64,000 bases of DNA from Acetobacter ghanensis (GCF_001499675.1 NZ_LN609302.1:2389896-2453895); one strand, 5' to 3'. Counted from the stretch's first letter, positions 27,265 through 36,910 are shown. Numbers and translations: made by a program. Notes: a model not told the origin generated them from the sequence alone.

Positions 27265-28263
27265 ATGTCTGATTCCATTGGCCCTTCTCCTTTCGTTGTT
27301 TCTGACCGCAATCTGGCTCTCGAGCTGGTACGCGTAACCGAAGCAGCGGCCCTTGCCTCTGCCCGCTGGACGGGCCGTGGCCGCAAGAACGACGCAGATG
27401 GTGCTGCGGTGGAAGCCATGCGCATTGCCTTTGACACCGTGGCCATTGATGGCACCGTGGTTATTGGGGAGGGCGAAATGGACGAAGCGCCCATGCTCTA
27501 TATTGGCGAGAAAGTGGGCTCCGGCGGCCCGGCCATGGATATTGCCGTAGACCCGCTGGAAGGCACCAACCTGTGCGCCAAGGACATGCCAAACGCCATT
27601 ACGGTGGTCGCACTGGCCGAACGCGGCAACTTCCTGCACGCCCCCGACGTGTATATGGACAAGATTGTGGTTGGCCCCAACCTGCCCGAAGGCGTTGTGG
27701 ACCTTGAAAACACGATTGAAACCAACCTGAAGAACCTTGCCAAAGCCAAAGGCAAAAGCGTGCAGGACCTGCTGCTTTGCACGCTCGACCGTGAACGGCA
27801 TGAAGAAATGATTACCCGCGCCCGTGCTGCCGGTGCCCGTGTGCGCCTGCTGAGCGATGGCGACGTTGCCGGTGGCATTGCCGCCTGCCTGGAAAGCAGC
27901 CAAGTGGATATTTACGTAGGCTCCGGCGGTGCGCCAGAAGGCGTGCTGACGGCCGCCGCCGTACGCTGCGTGGAAGGGCAGATGCAGGGCCGCCTGCTGT
28001 TTGAGGATGACACCCAGCGCGCCCGTGCCCAAAAAATGAACCCCGGCAAAAACCCGGACCGCAAGCTGGACCTGCACGATATGGCGGCAGGTTCCGTGCT
28101 GTTCTCCGCCACGGGGGTCACGACTGGCGCATTGCTGCGTGGTGTGCGGCAGTATCCGCATCAGGCCGTCACCCACTCGCTAGTCATGCGCTCCAAGTCC
28201 GGTACGTCCCGCTTTATTGAGGGGCACCACAACTTCAAAACCAAAACATGGACGCCACAATAA
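27265..28263 (+). CDS. glpX: Fructose-1,6-bisphosphatase class II
   Basis: Gluconeogenic phosphatase. The 332-residue protein contains the GlpX signatures WTGRGRKNDADGAAVEAM, VVIGEGEMDEAPMLYIGE (metal-binding glutamates), VDPLEGTNLCA and the C-terminal FSATGVTTGALLRGVR. Metal-dependent and Li+-sensitive in the family. It lies 59 bp after hom and 18 bp before recJ. Because acetic acid bacteria often lack a full glycolysis, it probably serves gluconeogenesis and the pentose phosphate cycle. Confidence 0.96.
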   Translation: MSDSIGPSPFVVSDRNLALELVRVTEAAALASARWTGRGRKNDADGAAVEAMRIAFDTVAIDGTVVIGEGEMDEAPMLYIGEKVGSGGPAMDIAVDPLEGTNLCAKDMPNAITVVALAERGNFLHAPDVYMDKIVVGPNLPEGVVDLENTIETNLKNLAKAKGKSVQDLLLCTLDRERHEEMITRARAAGARVRLLSDGDVAGGIAACLESSQVDIYVGSGGAPEGVLTAAAVRCVEGQMQGRLLFEDDTQRARAQKMNPGKNPDRKLDLHDMAAGSVLFSATGVTTGALLRGVRQYPHQAVTHSLVMRSKSGTSRFIEGHHNFKTKTWTPQ

Positions 28264-28281
28264 CGGGCGTTCCTTAACCTC

Positions 28282-30117
28282 ATGCTCCCAACCACCACAC
28301 CAGATGGCGCGCCGGCGCCGGACCCAACTGCCACGCCCGCTGTGCTCAATGTGGAATGCAGCGTAAATGGTCGGCGCTGGTCATGGCGGGAGGGAGCAGA
28401 TAACCCCACCACCAACCGGCTTGGGGCCGCACTGGCCCAGCAGCTTGGCATCCCCGAAATTGTGGGGCGTCTGCTGGCCATGCGCGGTGTTGCGCCAGAA
28501 CATGCGCCCCATTTTCTGGCCCCTACCCTGCGCGCCCTTCTCCCCGACCCGTCCAGCCTGACAGATATGGACAAGGCCGCCGCGCGCATGGCCCAAGCCG
28601 TGCAGGCGGGTGAGACCATTGGCATTTTTGGCGACTACGATGTGGACGGAGCCTGTGCCAGCGCGGTTCTGGCGGCTTTTTTTGAACAGCTTGGCTGTTC
28701 CGTTCTCACCCACATTCCCGACCGGATGACCGAAGGGTATGGCCCCAATCTGCCCGCACTGGATAATCTGGTAGCGCAAGGGGCCACACTGCTGATCTGC
28801 GTGGATTGTGGCACGGCCTCCGCCGCCATTCTTAACCAGTTGGCAGGCAAGGCCGATGTGGTGGTGCTTGACCACCACAAGTCGGAAGATGTGCTGCCAG
28901 ACATTCTGGCCACGGTTAACCCCAACCGCCCGGACTGCTCCTCTGGCCTTGGTCATATCTGCGCGGCAGCTCTTAGCTTTCTGGCCACTGTCGCTACACG
29001 GCGCACCCTGCGCCAGAATGGTTTTTTCAACGGCAATCAGCCCGAACCCGACCTACGCCACCTGCTGGATCTGGTGGCCTTGGCCACTGTGTGTGACGTT
29101 ATGCCGCTACAGGGGGTTAACCGCCTGTTTGTTTCGGAAGGGCTTAAAATCATGGCGGGCCGCCAGCGGGTAGGTGTTGCCGCCCTGCTGGAAATTGCTG
29201 GCGTGACCAAAGCCCCCGATGCTTTTTCCTGCGGGTTTGCACTGGGGCCGCGCATTAATGCCGGGGGGCGCATTGCCGAGGCCGCTCTTGGCCTGCGCCT
29301 GCTGCGCTGCCCGGACCCGCACGAAGCGCGCCAGATGGCCGAACGGCTGGATGCGGTTAACCGCCGCAGGCAGGATGTGGAGTCCGATATTCTGGAACGC
29401 GCCATGGAGCAGGCAGCGGAGCAGAAAGCCGCAGGGCACGGCGTTATTCTGCTGGCAGGCAAGGACTGGCACCCCGGCGTTGTCGGTATTGTGGCGGGCC
29501 GCATAAAGGAGCGCTTTAACCGCCCCGCTCTTGTTGGCGCACAGCAGGAGGACGGCAGCATAAAAGGCTCTGGCCGCTCTGTTGTTGGGCTGGATCTTGG
29601 CACGGTCATTATTGCCGCCCGTCAGGCCAATATTCTCAAAACTGGTGGCGGGCACGCCATGGCGGCCGGGTTCTCGCTCGAAGCGGATAAACTGGCGGAT
29701 TTTCACGCCTTCCTCAACGCACGCCTGCCTCAGGCCGCCACCCTGCCAGATACTGTGGACCTGACGATAGATGCGGTTGTAGCTGTTACAGGTGCCACGG
29801 CCGAACTGGCGACCGACATGGCCGCCCTTGCCCCGTTTGGCGCAGGCAACCCCGAACCCCTTATTGCCCTGCCCAACGTCCATATTGTGCGCACGGACCG
29901 CATAGGGCGGGACAGCAATACCCTGCGGGTGCTGGTCAGAGCCAGCAATGGCACAAGACTAAAGGCGCTGCTGTTCAAGGCAGACGGCAACCCACTGGCT
30001 CAAATTCTGGAAGACACTACACGCCCCCCCGTCCATCTGGCAGGCTACCTGCGGGCAGAAAGCTGGAATGGACGCACGGACGCCACGTTTTTTGTGCAGG
30101 ATGTCGCCCACGCCTGA
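28282..30117 (+). CDS. recJ: Single-strand-specific 5'-3' exonuclease RecJ
   Basis: DHH-superfamily nuclease acting in recombination and mismatch repair. The 611-residue protein shows the phosphoesterase motifs GIFGDYDVDGACASAVL, VDCGT, the DHH-type LDHHKSED and the motif GPRINAGGRIAEA, then the DHHA1 domain with TGGGHAMAAGFSLEADK and a C-terminal OB-fold part. The frame is complete and of normal length. It converges on rpoH. Confidence 0.95.
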   Translation: MLPTTTPDGAPAPDPTATPAVLNVECSVNGRRWSWREGADNPTTNRLGAALAQQLGIPEIVGRLLAMRGVAPEHAPHFLAPTLRALLPDPSSLTDMDKAAARMAQAVQAGETIGIFGDYDVDGACASAVLAAFFEQLGCSVLTHIPDRMTEGYGPNLPALDNLVAQGATLLICVDCGTASAAILNQLAGKADVVVLDHHKSEDVLPDILATVNPNRPDCSSGLGHICAAALSFLATVATRRTLRQNGFFNGNQPEPDLRHLLDLVALATVCDVMPLQGVNRLFVSEGLKIMAGRQRVGVAALLEIAGVTKAPDAFSCGFALGPRINAGGRIAEAALGLRLLRCPDPHEARQMAERLDAVNRRRQDVESDILERAMEQAAEQKAAGHGVILLAGKDWHPGVVGIVAGRIKERFNRPALVGAQQEDGSIKGSGRSVVGLDLGTVIIAARQANILKTGGGHAMAAGFSLEADKLADFHAFLNARLPQAATLPDTVDLTIDAVVAVTGATAELATDMAALAPFGAGNPEPLIALPNVHIVRTDRIGRDSNTLRVLVRASNGTRLKALLFKADGNPLAQILEDTTRPPVHLAGYLRAESWNGRTDATFFVQDVAHA

Positions 30118-30157
30118 CGGTGTCCTCCGGCTTACGCCAGAGGCGGAACCTTGCAGA

Positions 30158-30180
30158 TTGGGGGAAGGTTATTCCCCCAA
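30158..30180. terminator. Hairpin at the recJ/rpoH convergence
   Basis: TTGGGGGAA (30158-30166) pairs with TTCCCCCAA (30172-30180) around a 5-base loop. The right arm contains the end of the rpoH coding frame (stop TAA). No T run is evident, so termination efficiency is uncertain. Confidence 0.45.
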
Positions 30181-31053
30181 AGTCGCATTGCGGCGGGCCG
30201 CGACTTCCTTCTTCATCGCTTCCTGCACTTTTTCAAACGCACGCACTTCAATCTGGCGCACCCGCTCGCGGGAGATGCCGTAGTCATGCGCCAGTTCTTC
30301 CAGCGTTGCAGGGTCGTCCTTCAGGCGGCGTTCGGTAAAAATGCGGCGTTCGCGGTCATTCAGGGCTTCCAGCGCGGTGGCCAGTAGCGCCTTGCGGCCC
30401 GACATTTCCTCATTTTCAGCGTAAACTTCTTCCTGATTAACGTGGTCATCCACCAGCCGGTCCTGCCACTCATTTTCCTGATCGGCCTTGAGGGGGGCGT
30501 TCAGGCTATGGTCTGGCGCGGCCATGCGGCGGTTCATATCCACCACATCCTGCTCGGACACGCCAAGGGTTGTGGCAATCTTGTTAACCTGTTCTGGCTT
30601 CAGGTCCCCGTCCTCAATGGCCTGCATCTGGCCTTTGAGGCGCCGCAGGTTGAAGAACAGTTTTTTCTGAGCAGCGGTTGTGCCCATTTTGACCAAGGAC
30701 CAGCTATGCAGAATGTATTCCTGAATAGCGGCCCGAATCCACCACATGGCGTATGTGGCCAGCCGGAAGCCTTTTTCGGGGTCAAAGCGGCGCACGGCCT
30801 GCATCATACCCACGTTGCCTTCGCTGATCAGTTCGTTAATTGGCAGGCCATAACCACGGTAGCCCATGGCAATTTTGGCCACCAGTCGCAGGTGCGACGT
30901 AACCAGCCTGTGGGCAGCCTTGACGTCGCCTTTTTCACGCCATTTGCGCGAGAGGGTCAGCTCTTCTTCTGGCGTCAGTAGAGGATATTTACGAATTTCC
31001 TGAAGGTACCTTGAAAGATTGCCTTCAGGCCCAACATCAATGACGGAGGCCAT
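30169..31053 (-). CDS. rpoH: RNA polymerase sigma factor RpoH (sigma-32)
   Basis: Heat-shock sigma factor. Region 2 is visible as HLRLVAKIAMGYRGYGLPINELISEGNVGMMQAVRRFDPEKG and YAMWWIRAAIQEYILHSWSLVK; region 4.2 as LEELAHDYGISRERVRQIEVRAFEKVQEAM. The Q residue pair in MWWIRAAIQEYI is the -10 recognition part. Starting at 31053 (MASVIDVGPEGN) gives 294 residues, the usual size; the frame is open to a 31125 ATG, adding a Ser-rich leader. No obvious sigma-32 promoter was found upstream. Confidence 0.93.
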   Translation of the reverse strand: MASVIDVGPEGNLSRYLQEIRKYPLLTPEEELTLSRKWREKGDVKAAHRLVTSHLRLVAKIAMGYRGYGLPINELISEGNVGMMQAVRRFDPEKGFRLATYAMWWIRAAIQEYILHSWSLVKMGTTAAQKKLFFNLRRLKGQMQAIEDGDLKPEQVNKIATTLGVSEQDVVDMNRRMAAPDHSLNAPLKADQENEWQDRLVDDHVNQEEVYAENEEMSGRKALLATALEALNDRERRIFTERRLKDDPATLEELAHDYGISRERVRQIEVRAFEKVQEAMKKEVAARRNATLGE

Positions 31054-31377
31054 GACTTGAGTACTCCTTCCTGAGCTGGAAACTCCCACGGATGCGTTTG
31101 GTTCCTGTTCCGTCAACAGGCGCATCCACTAGTGCAGCGGCGAGTTCCAGTACCCGATGGAAAAATATGACGGCCTTTTGCCTCTGCCCTCGGCATGAGC
31201 AACAGATGCCAAAAGCCCCTTCCCGCTTTACGGAAAATTGAGCGGTATGGAAGCAAGAGGGTGCGCCCGAAAAATGCACCCTGTCAAGAAAACAGGTGCG
31301 CATGGTAGCCAAACTGCCACAGTTTGGGGACTGGAGCGGTCCTCTTTCCAGCAGACTCGGAGCCCGCACCCTACGCG
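31054..31377 (-). promoter_or_regulatory. Intergenic region upstream of rpoH
   Basis: About 320 bp between the downstream end of the pseudouridine synthase and rpoH, both on the minus strand. On the minus strand a TTGACA lies near 31283 but without a clear -10 at normal spacing. A perfect hairpin is at 31309-31327 and a smaller stem (CCTGT/ACAGG) near 31280-31296. No coding frame was convincing apart from the open extension of rpoH to 31125. Confidence 0.35.
31309..31327. terminator. Perfect hairpin downstream of the pseudouridine synthase gene
   Basis: CCAAACTG-CCA-CAGTTTGG: an 8-bp perfect stem with a 3-base loop, 51 bp past the stop of the RluA-family gene. No T run. It may be a terminator for that gene or a site in the rpoH leader. 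Confidence 0.4.
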
Positions 31378-32397
31378 TTACGATTCGCTCAGAGCCTGTT
31401 CCAGTTCCTGCATATCCGAGGGCATGGGGGTTTCGAACAGCAGTTTTTCCCCCGTTCTGGGGTGCGTAAAGCCAAGTCGGGCCGCATGGAGCGCCTGCCG
31501 GGGGAAGTCCAGCCCGCTGGCTTTGGCAGCCGGAGGCAGGCCGCGCGCGGCGGCTGGCACACGGCGGAGGTAGAGCGGGTCCCCCATAAGCGGGTGGCCA
31601 TTGGCCGAAAAATGGACCCGAATCTGGTGTGTGCGCCCCGTTGCCAGTTTACATGCCACCAGCGCAGCAGAGGCGCTAAAGACCTTGAGTGTGCGGTAAT
31701 GGGTTAAGGCCCATTTGCCGCCGTGGGTTGTTAACGCCATGCGCTTACGGTCGCGCTTGTCGCGGCCAATAGCGCCTTCGTAATCCCCTTCCGCCGGGGT
31801 TGGCACGCCCCAGCAGAACGCCAGATAGGCGCGGTCTATCCGTCGGGCGGCAAAATCTTCCGACAGGGCCAGATGCGCTGGCTCCGTCTTGGCCACCACC
31901 ATAACGCCGGATGTATCCTTATCCAGCCTGTGCACAATACCCGGCCTACGTTCCCCCCCAATGCCTTGCAGGCTGCTGCCACAATGGGCGATCAGGCCGT
32001 TAACCAGCGTGCCTGTCTCGTTCCCCGGAGCGGGGTGCACAACCAGCCCGGCAGGCTTGTCCAGCACAATCAGGTCATCATCCTCGTAGAGGATGTTAAA
32101 ATCCATGGCTTCGCCCTGTGGTGTGGCAGGGGCCGCAGCGGGCAGGTCCAGAACCAGCACCATACCGGGTTTGACCGGCATGGCGGGCTCACGCATGACC
32201 GCACCATTGCACAGCAGGTTGCCGCCTTCGATCAGACCTTTGATGCGTGAGCGCGAGGGCGCGCCGGGGCAAAGTGACAAAAACCTGTCCACCCGCTCCC
32301 CCGCCTGAGCCGCATCCACCGTAAAGGCAAGGGTTGTCCCGTGCGAGGGGGCAAAACCGGGCTGTAAACCGCCCTGTGCTGGAACTGTCTGTGCCAA
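31378..32397 (-). CDS. RluA-family 23S rRNA pseudouridine synthase (RluD-like)
   Basis: The 339-residue protein has an N-terminal S4 RNA-binding domain (GERVDRFLSLCPGAPSRSRIKGLIEGGNLLCNGAV) and the RluA catalytic core: HPAPGNETGTLVNGL, HRLDKDTSGVMVVAKT with the catalytic Asp in HRLDKDTSG, and RTHQIRVHFSANGHPLMGDPLY. The order and S4 domain fit RluD, which modifies helix 69 of 23S rRNA. RluC is the alternative. Confidence 0.9.
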   Translation of the reverse strand: MAQTVPAQGGLQPGFAPSHGTTLAFTVDAAQAGERVDRFLSLCPGAPSRSRIKGLIEGGNLLCNGAVMREPAMPVKPGMVLVLDLPAAAPATPQGEAMDFNILYEDDDLIVLDKPAGLVVHPAPGNETGTLVNGLIAHCGSSLQGIGGERRPGIVHRLDKDTSGVMVVAKTEPAHLALSEDFAARRIDRAYLAFCWGVPTPAEGDYEGAIGRDKRDRKRMALTTHGGKWALTHYRTLKVFSASAALVACKLATGRTHQIRVHFSANGHPLMGDPLYLRRVPAAARGLPPAAKASGLDFPRQALHAARLGFTHPRTGEKLLFETPMPSDMQELEQALSES

Positions 32398-32581
32398 AAC
32401 CCGTCTGTCTCACTCAACACTGCTGGAGAATTGCGCGTACAAAGCCTGCTCATGCGGCGGGCGTCAAGCCAGAGCCGTTGCACCTAGCTTACGCGACCTG
32501 CCCACGTTAAGTGCCTTTTCCCACACATCGACTGCCAAGCCCCCTTGCCCTGCGCCATATACGGCGGGATAGTGCGCGAAC

Positions 32582-33641
32582 ATGACGCGCCACCACCTTA
32601 CAACCATTACGCAGGCTTATCAGACCGCCATGCGCCGCCATACTGTTGTACTGGCCGTGCTGGGCGTGGTTCTTGCCCTCTCCATTCTGGCTGACTGCGC
32701 CATAGGGCCTGCGGCCTTTTCCCCCACCACCTTGCTCCGCGCCATCGTAACGCCTTCCGGCGTGGATGAGCAGACAAGCCTGATTGTATGGCAGATCCGC
32801 CTACCCTACGCCCTTATGGCCACCTGCGTGGGTGGCGCACTTGGGCTAGCGGGGGCAGAAATGCAGACTATTCTGGCCAACCCGCTGGCTAGCCCGTTTA
32901 CTCTTGGCCTGTCTGCCGCAGGCGCATTTGGAGCGTCACTCGCCATTGTACTGGGCTGGCACGTGCAGCCTGTGCCCGATATGTGGCTCATTGCGGGGTG
33001 CGCCTTTGTGTGTTCCGCCCTGTCCGTCTGGCTTCTTAATCTGCTTATCCGGCTGCGTCAGGCCAGTACGGGCACGGTTATTCTATGCGGTGTTGCGCTT
33101 GTTTTTTCCTTTCAGGCGCTGGTTTCCCTCATGCAGTTTGTGGCGACAGAAGACGCGTTGCAAAACCTTGTCTTCTGGACGCTTGGCAGCCTGACCCGCG
33201 CATCCTGGCAGACACTCGGCCTGCTGGCCGGGGCGTTTGGCGTGTATTTTTTCCCCCTCTACCTTCCGGGGCTGCGTGGCCGCTGACCACACTCCGCATG
33301 GGGGAGACCGGGCCGCAAGCCTTGGCGTGGATGTGCCCCGCCTACGCCGGGCCTCCCTGCTGCGCATTAGTCTTTTGTGCGCGCTGGCCGTGGCCTTTGT
33401 GGGCGTTATTGGCTTTATCGGGCTGGTGGCCCCGCATATTGCCCGCCGCCTTGTGGGGGAAGACCACCGCTTTTACCTGCCTGCCAGTATGCTGGGCGGC
33501 GCGCTCATTCTCTCCGTTGCGGCCCTCGTGGCACGTATACTGGTGCCGGGCGTGGTAGTGCCCACCGGCATTGTGACCGCGCTGGTGGGCATACCGTTTT
33601 TTCTGGTCATTGTGCTGCGCCGTGAGGGAAATGGAGCATGA
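32582..33641 (+). pseudogene. FecCD-family ABC transporter permease, frameshifted twice
   Basis: Inner-membrane permease of the iron-siderophore/heme/cobalamin type. The first frame (32582-33286) shows RLPYALMATCVGGALGLAGAEMQTILANPLASPFTLGLSAAGAFGA, the FecCD signature, and several helices, then stops at GLRGR. A short bridge, LTTLRMG, is in the next frame, and the rest (GDRAASLGVDVPRLRRASLL onward to 33641) is in a third. One extra base in the GGCCGCTG at about 33278-33285 and one extra G in the G run at 33300-33304 restore a single permease. The last codons overlap the ATPase gene as ATGA. Either decay or two sequence errors. Confidence 0.82.
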
Positions 33642-34432
33642 CCCACACTCCAGCCGAAGGTCTGCATGTCCATAAGCTGAGCGTGCATTACGGCCGCAAA
33701 CCTGTGTTGAACAATGTGAGTGCTGGCCCTTTTCCACATGGCAAGGTCTGTGCGGTCCTTGGCCCTAATGGAAGTGGCAAATCCACTCTGCTGCGCGCTA
33801 TGGGCGGACTGTTGCGCGCAACGGGCAGCGTAACGCTGGATGGAACAGACCTAAGCAGCTTGCCGCTGGCCCAACGGGCACAACATTGCCTGTATCTGCC
33901 CCAAGCCCTGCCCGAACCCGTACGCCTGAGTGTGCTGGACGCCATGCTGGCTGCCCGCCACGCTACTGGCAAACAGGGGCGCACAAGCACGATCGAAGAC
34001 ATAGATGCAGCCATGGCCTGCCTGCACGATGTCGGCATAGCCCACCTTGCCACACAAAGCCTGCACGAACTCTCTGGCGGACAACGCCAGTTAGCCGGGC
34101 TGGCGCAGGCCCTTGGCCGCAAACCCCGCGCCCTGCTGCTGGATGAACCACTAAGCGCGCTTGACCCCTATTACCAGCAGACCGTCATGGCGCTTCTCCA
34201 GCGCGAGACAGCGCAGCGTAATTTGGTGACTATTCTTGTGCTGCATGACCTGAATATTGCACTCAACCAATGTGATCTGGCCTGCCTTTTGCACAATGGG
34301 CAGATTCTGGCCTACGGCAAACCTGCGGATGTTCTGACATCAGACCACCTGCGCACGGTTTACCGCATTCATGCGCAGGTAGATGAGGGGCAGAATGGTC
34401 AACGCTTTATTAGCACCACGGGCGTCGGCTAA
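33638..34432 (+). CDS. ABC transporter ATP-binding protein, FecE-like
   Basis: ATPase partner of the preceding permease. Walker A is GPNGSGKST (about residue 43-51), Q-loop LYLPQALPEP, the ABC signature LSGGQRQL, Walker B RALLLDEPLSALDP and the switch histidine in LVLHDLNIAL. Domain length and the final stretch DVLTSDHLRTVYRI fit the iron-siderophore/cobalamin importer group. No substrate-binding protein gene is adjacent, so the transported compound cannot be named. Confidence 0.92.
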   Translation: MTHTPAEGLHVHKLSVHYGRKPVLNNVSAGPFPHGKVCAVLGPNGSGKSTLLRAMGGLLRATGSVTLDGTDLSSLPLAQRAQHCLYLPQALPEPVRLSVLDAMLAARHATGKQGRTSTIEDIDAAMACLHDVGIAHLATQSLHELSGGQRQLAGLAQALGRKPRALLLDEPLSALDPYYQQTVMALLQRETAQRNLVTILVLHDLNIALNQCDLACLLHNGQILAYGKPADVLTSDHLRTVYRIHAQVDEGQNGQRFISTTGVG

Positions 34433-34445
34433 ACTTGGCCTGCGT

Positions 34446-34847
34446 TCAGGCCTCACACCCCAAGGCGGCGGCGCCAGCCAGAGCACAGGCTTCGTCCATG
34501 TCGGCACTAGCTCCCCCTACACCAACGGCGCCCAGCAAGGTGCCGTCCCGCAGCAATGGCACAGCACCTTTTGCATAAATCATGTTCTGGCCTTCAAGCT
34601 CTGCAATCCTGTTCATCACAACTGAGGTTGGAGGAATAGCGCCACTCTGGCAGCGTGTAGCGGCCGCCGTAAGCGCCTTGCCCTGACACCCGTAAATACT
34701 GGCCCAGTTTGACTGGTCCATACGCGCAAAAGCCACCAGCCTGCCCCCTGCATCGCAAACAGCAACACACACAGCAATTTCCAGTTCGGTGGCTTTGGAT
34801 AATGCAGCCTGCAAAGCACACTGTGCCTGCTCGTAGGTCAACGTCAT
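34446..34847 (-). CDS. GlcG/HbpS-like (heme-degrading domain family) protein
   Basis: A 133-residue protein of the GlcG/HbpS (DUF336) family: MTLTYEQAQCALQAALSKATELEI, GGRLVAFARMDQSNWASI, AKGAVPLLRDGTLLGAVGVGGASADMDEACALAGAAALG. Members are small oligomers found as extra genes in many catabolic operons, and some bind heme; here the role is unknown. It is the last gene of the carbamate kinase operon, 16 bp after the DUF2877 gene, with a usable ribosome binding site (AAGGAAT). It converges on the ABC ATPase gene. Confidence 0.82.
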   Translation of the reverse strand: MTLTYEQAQCALQAALSKATELEIAVCVAVCDAGGRLVAFARMDQSNWASIYGCQGKALTAAATRCQSGAIPPTSVVMNRIAELEGQNMIYAKGAVPLLRDGTLLGAVGVGGASADMDEACALAGAAALGCEA

Positions 34848-34863
34848 TCTTTATTCCTTACTG

Positions 34864-35729
34864 TCAAATAGCATCGGCCCCGTGCCCCAGCACATGCAAG
34901 GCCCATACAAACCCGGCCAGACTATCGGCCCCGGAGCTGTAACCGTGCTGGATAACCGCACCTAACAACCTCAGACGCACATCCTGCTTTTGGTCTGGCA
35001 TGTCATTCAGCAACAGGCTTCGCCAGTCCTCGCTGACATGACCCTGCGCCGCTGAGACGAGAAAAGCATAGGAAAGCGTTGTTGTTTTCCCCTTTGCCGA
35101 ATCCACAATGCTTTCACACACAGTATCGGGCATAGGCAAGACCTGATGTGCGGCAAGCATGACCCCGCATAAAAAGTCATCCCCCGCGGGGGTCAGGCCG
35201 CGCCCCAAACCAACACATGCGCTGGCTCCTGCAAAAATCCTGTCCCTGTCTTGCCTTATCAAACCCATAGCCAGTTGCGTGCCATCCCAACCCGGCATAT
35301 CCAGCCTTGTGGGGTTATCCGCAACAGCCGCCAGATAGTCTGACTGATGCGTCAGTTTTTTTACATCCTGCAAAAGGAGCGCATATGTTTGGATATTTTG
35401 CCATGACACGTGCGCCTTCCCCACAAAGGAAGGCCATGTGGTGGCACCCTGCAACCGTATACTCCACTCCCCCAGTTGCAGCGTCTGGCCATCGCACCAC
35501 ATGGGGCCATGTTCCTCCATGACCGGCGGCCATGAAGCCAACATGAGCGTATAGGGCGTCATACACTCAGATGGGGGGGAAAGGATAAGCATGGTGCCTA
35601 CATCCCCCTCCCCACCAGCAGATAAACATGACGTGCAAACGTGGCCAGCAGGCGGACTGGCTGCTTATGGCGCCCGGCCAGAGCTTGTGTAGCAAATGCT
35701 GCAATACGTTGAGGCCGGACCTCCATCAT
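34864..35729 (-). pseudogene. DUF2877 protein (AllH/YlbF-like), one-base frameshift near the start
   Basis: Relative of E. coli YlbF/AllH, a subunit of oxamate carbamoyltransferase. The main frame (from 35592) has the family motif GLGRGLTPAGDDFLCGVML and the late GHGADAI. The usual N-terminal part, MMEVRPQRIAAFATQAL and onward to HVYLLVG, lies upstream in another frame starting at 35729, where its ATG overlaps the carbamate kinase stop (ATGA). One extra G in the GGGG run (35610-35613) would join them as LLVGEGDVGTMLIL. So the gene most likely starts at 35729 and is intact, with one base missing in this sequence. Confidence 0.75.
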
Positions 35730-36679
35730 GCCGCAGGATTTGCCCCTACAGAAGCCGGGGTGGGAGTGGCCTGGTCTGGCACAATCCACGTTCCCGCTTT
35801 GCCTTCCACAATCTGGCTGATTTCGGTCAAGGAGCCAATGGCGGCACATTTGCCCGTCTTGCGGACAAAATTCACGGCGGCTTCTATCTTGGGTCCCATG
35901 GATCCCTTGGAGAAAGCTTCCGTCATCAGGTCCTGTGGCGTGACCTTTTGCAAAAGGCGCTGGTCTGGCGTGTCATACGCCTCGTAAACGCCGGACACGT
36001 CGGTCGCGATAATAAACAGGTCAGCCGGAATATGGGTGGCCAGCAAGCTGGATGCGCGGTCCTTGTCTATAACGGCTTCCACCCCTTCCATCCTGTTGTC
36101 TCCGGTATCCACTACGGGAATACCGCCACCACCGGCGCAGATAACAACGGCCCCGTTTTCCAGCAGCCAGCGAATGGGCCTGTGCCAGAGAATCCGCTTG
36201 GGCTGGGGGGATGGCATAACACGCCGCCACTTGCGCCCGTCCTGCCGAAACAGCCAGCCGTTCTGGGCCGTCAGCCCCTCAACCTGCTCCTGCTCAAACG
36301 TGGGACCTATGAATTTGCTTGGGTCCGAAAATTCAGGGTCATCCCGATCAACTTCCACGCGGGTCAGGATGGTTGCAATGGGCACATCATAACCGAGAAT
36401 ATTGCCCAGTTCCTGCTCCAGCATGTAGCCGATCATGCCCTCGGTCGCAGCACCCATAATATCGAAAGGATAACCTTTCGCTCCTTTAAATGCTTCTGAC
36501 TGCATGGCCAGCAGGCCAACCTGCGGGCCATTGCCGTGGGTCAGAATAACCTGATGCTCCCGCGCAACAGGGGCAAGGGACTGCGCGGCGGCGCGGGCAT
36601 TGCGCCATTGCGTATCCATGCTCAGCGGTTCACCGCGTTGCATCAGGGCATTTCCCCCCAGTGCTATCACCAGTTTCAT
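35726..36679 (-). CDS. Carbamate kinase
   Basis: Makes ATP and carbamate from carbamoyl phosphate and ADP. The 317-residue protein has the amino-acid kinase fold: MKLVIALGGNALMQRG, LTHGNGPQVGLLAMQSEA, VICAGGGGIPVV, VIDKDRASSLLATHIPADLFIIATDVSGVY and GSMGPKIEAAVNF, all standard for ArcC/AllK. The C-terminal 15 residues are extra. It heads an operon with the DUF2877 gene (four-base overlap) and the GlcG-like gene. No arginine deiminase or ornithine carbamoyltransferase is near, so carbamoyl phosphate should come from the FdrA/DUF1116/DUF2877 carbamoyltransferase encoded alongside. Confidence 0.95.
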   Translation of the reverse strand: MKLVIALGGNALMQRGEPLSMDTQWRNARAAAQSLAPVAREHQVILTHGNGPQVGLLAMQSEAFKGAKGYPFDIMGAATEGMIGYMLEQELGNILGYDVPIATILTRVEVDRDDPEFSDPSKFIGPTFEQEQVEGLTAQNGWLFRQDGRKWRRVMPSPQPKRILWHRPIRWLLENGAVVICAGGGGIPVVDTGDNRMEGVEAVIDKDRASSLLATHIPADLFIIATDVSGVYEAYDTPDQRLLQKVTPQDLMTEAFSKGSMGPKIEAAVNFVRKTGKCAAIGSLTEISQIVEGKAGTWIVPDQATPTPASVGANPAA

Positions 36680-36699
36680 GACTGTACCTTACTTTCGCG

Positions 36700-36728
36700 A
36701 TGTTCCGATATGAACCAAGAGTTCACAT
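36700..36728 (+). promoter_or_regulatory. Candidate shared operator, copy 1 (carbamate kinase promoter)
   Basis: ATGTTC at 36700, 15 bases, then GTTCACAT from 36721. The inner part also makes a GTTC-N6-GAAC palindrome (36702-36715). The same ATGTTY-N15-GTTC layout occurs before the FdrA operon and the Rieske operon. Inferred target of the IclR regulator. Confidence 0.55.
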
Positions 36729-36910
36729 AATGCACAATAGTTTTTATATAACAACAAAATTTGGCGCGACATGCCTTTTCGCTTTGAAATTAAGCCTCTG
36801 GAACAACCGCCCCAGAGCATAAAATGATCACTCCGCACACTTTTGTTTTTTCTGCCAGAAGCTTAGTTTTCTTCCGCAGAGAAACCGCTATAACCCCCCA
36901 CAGAAACCAA

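Noticed and set aside
32582..34432. Heme or siderophore uptake system linked to the TonB receptor at 55 kb
   Set aside because: The FecCD permease and ATPase lack a binding protein and are more than 20 kb from the receptor, which sits in a catabolic operon; the link is not supported.
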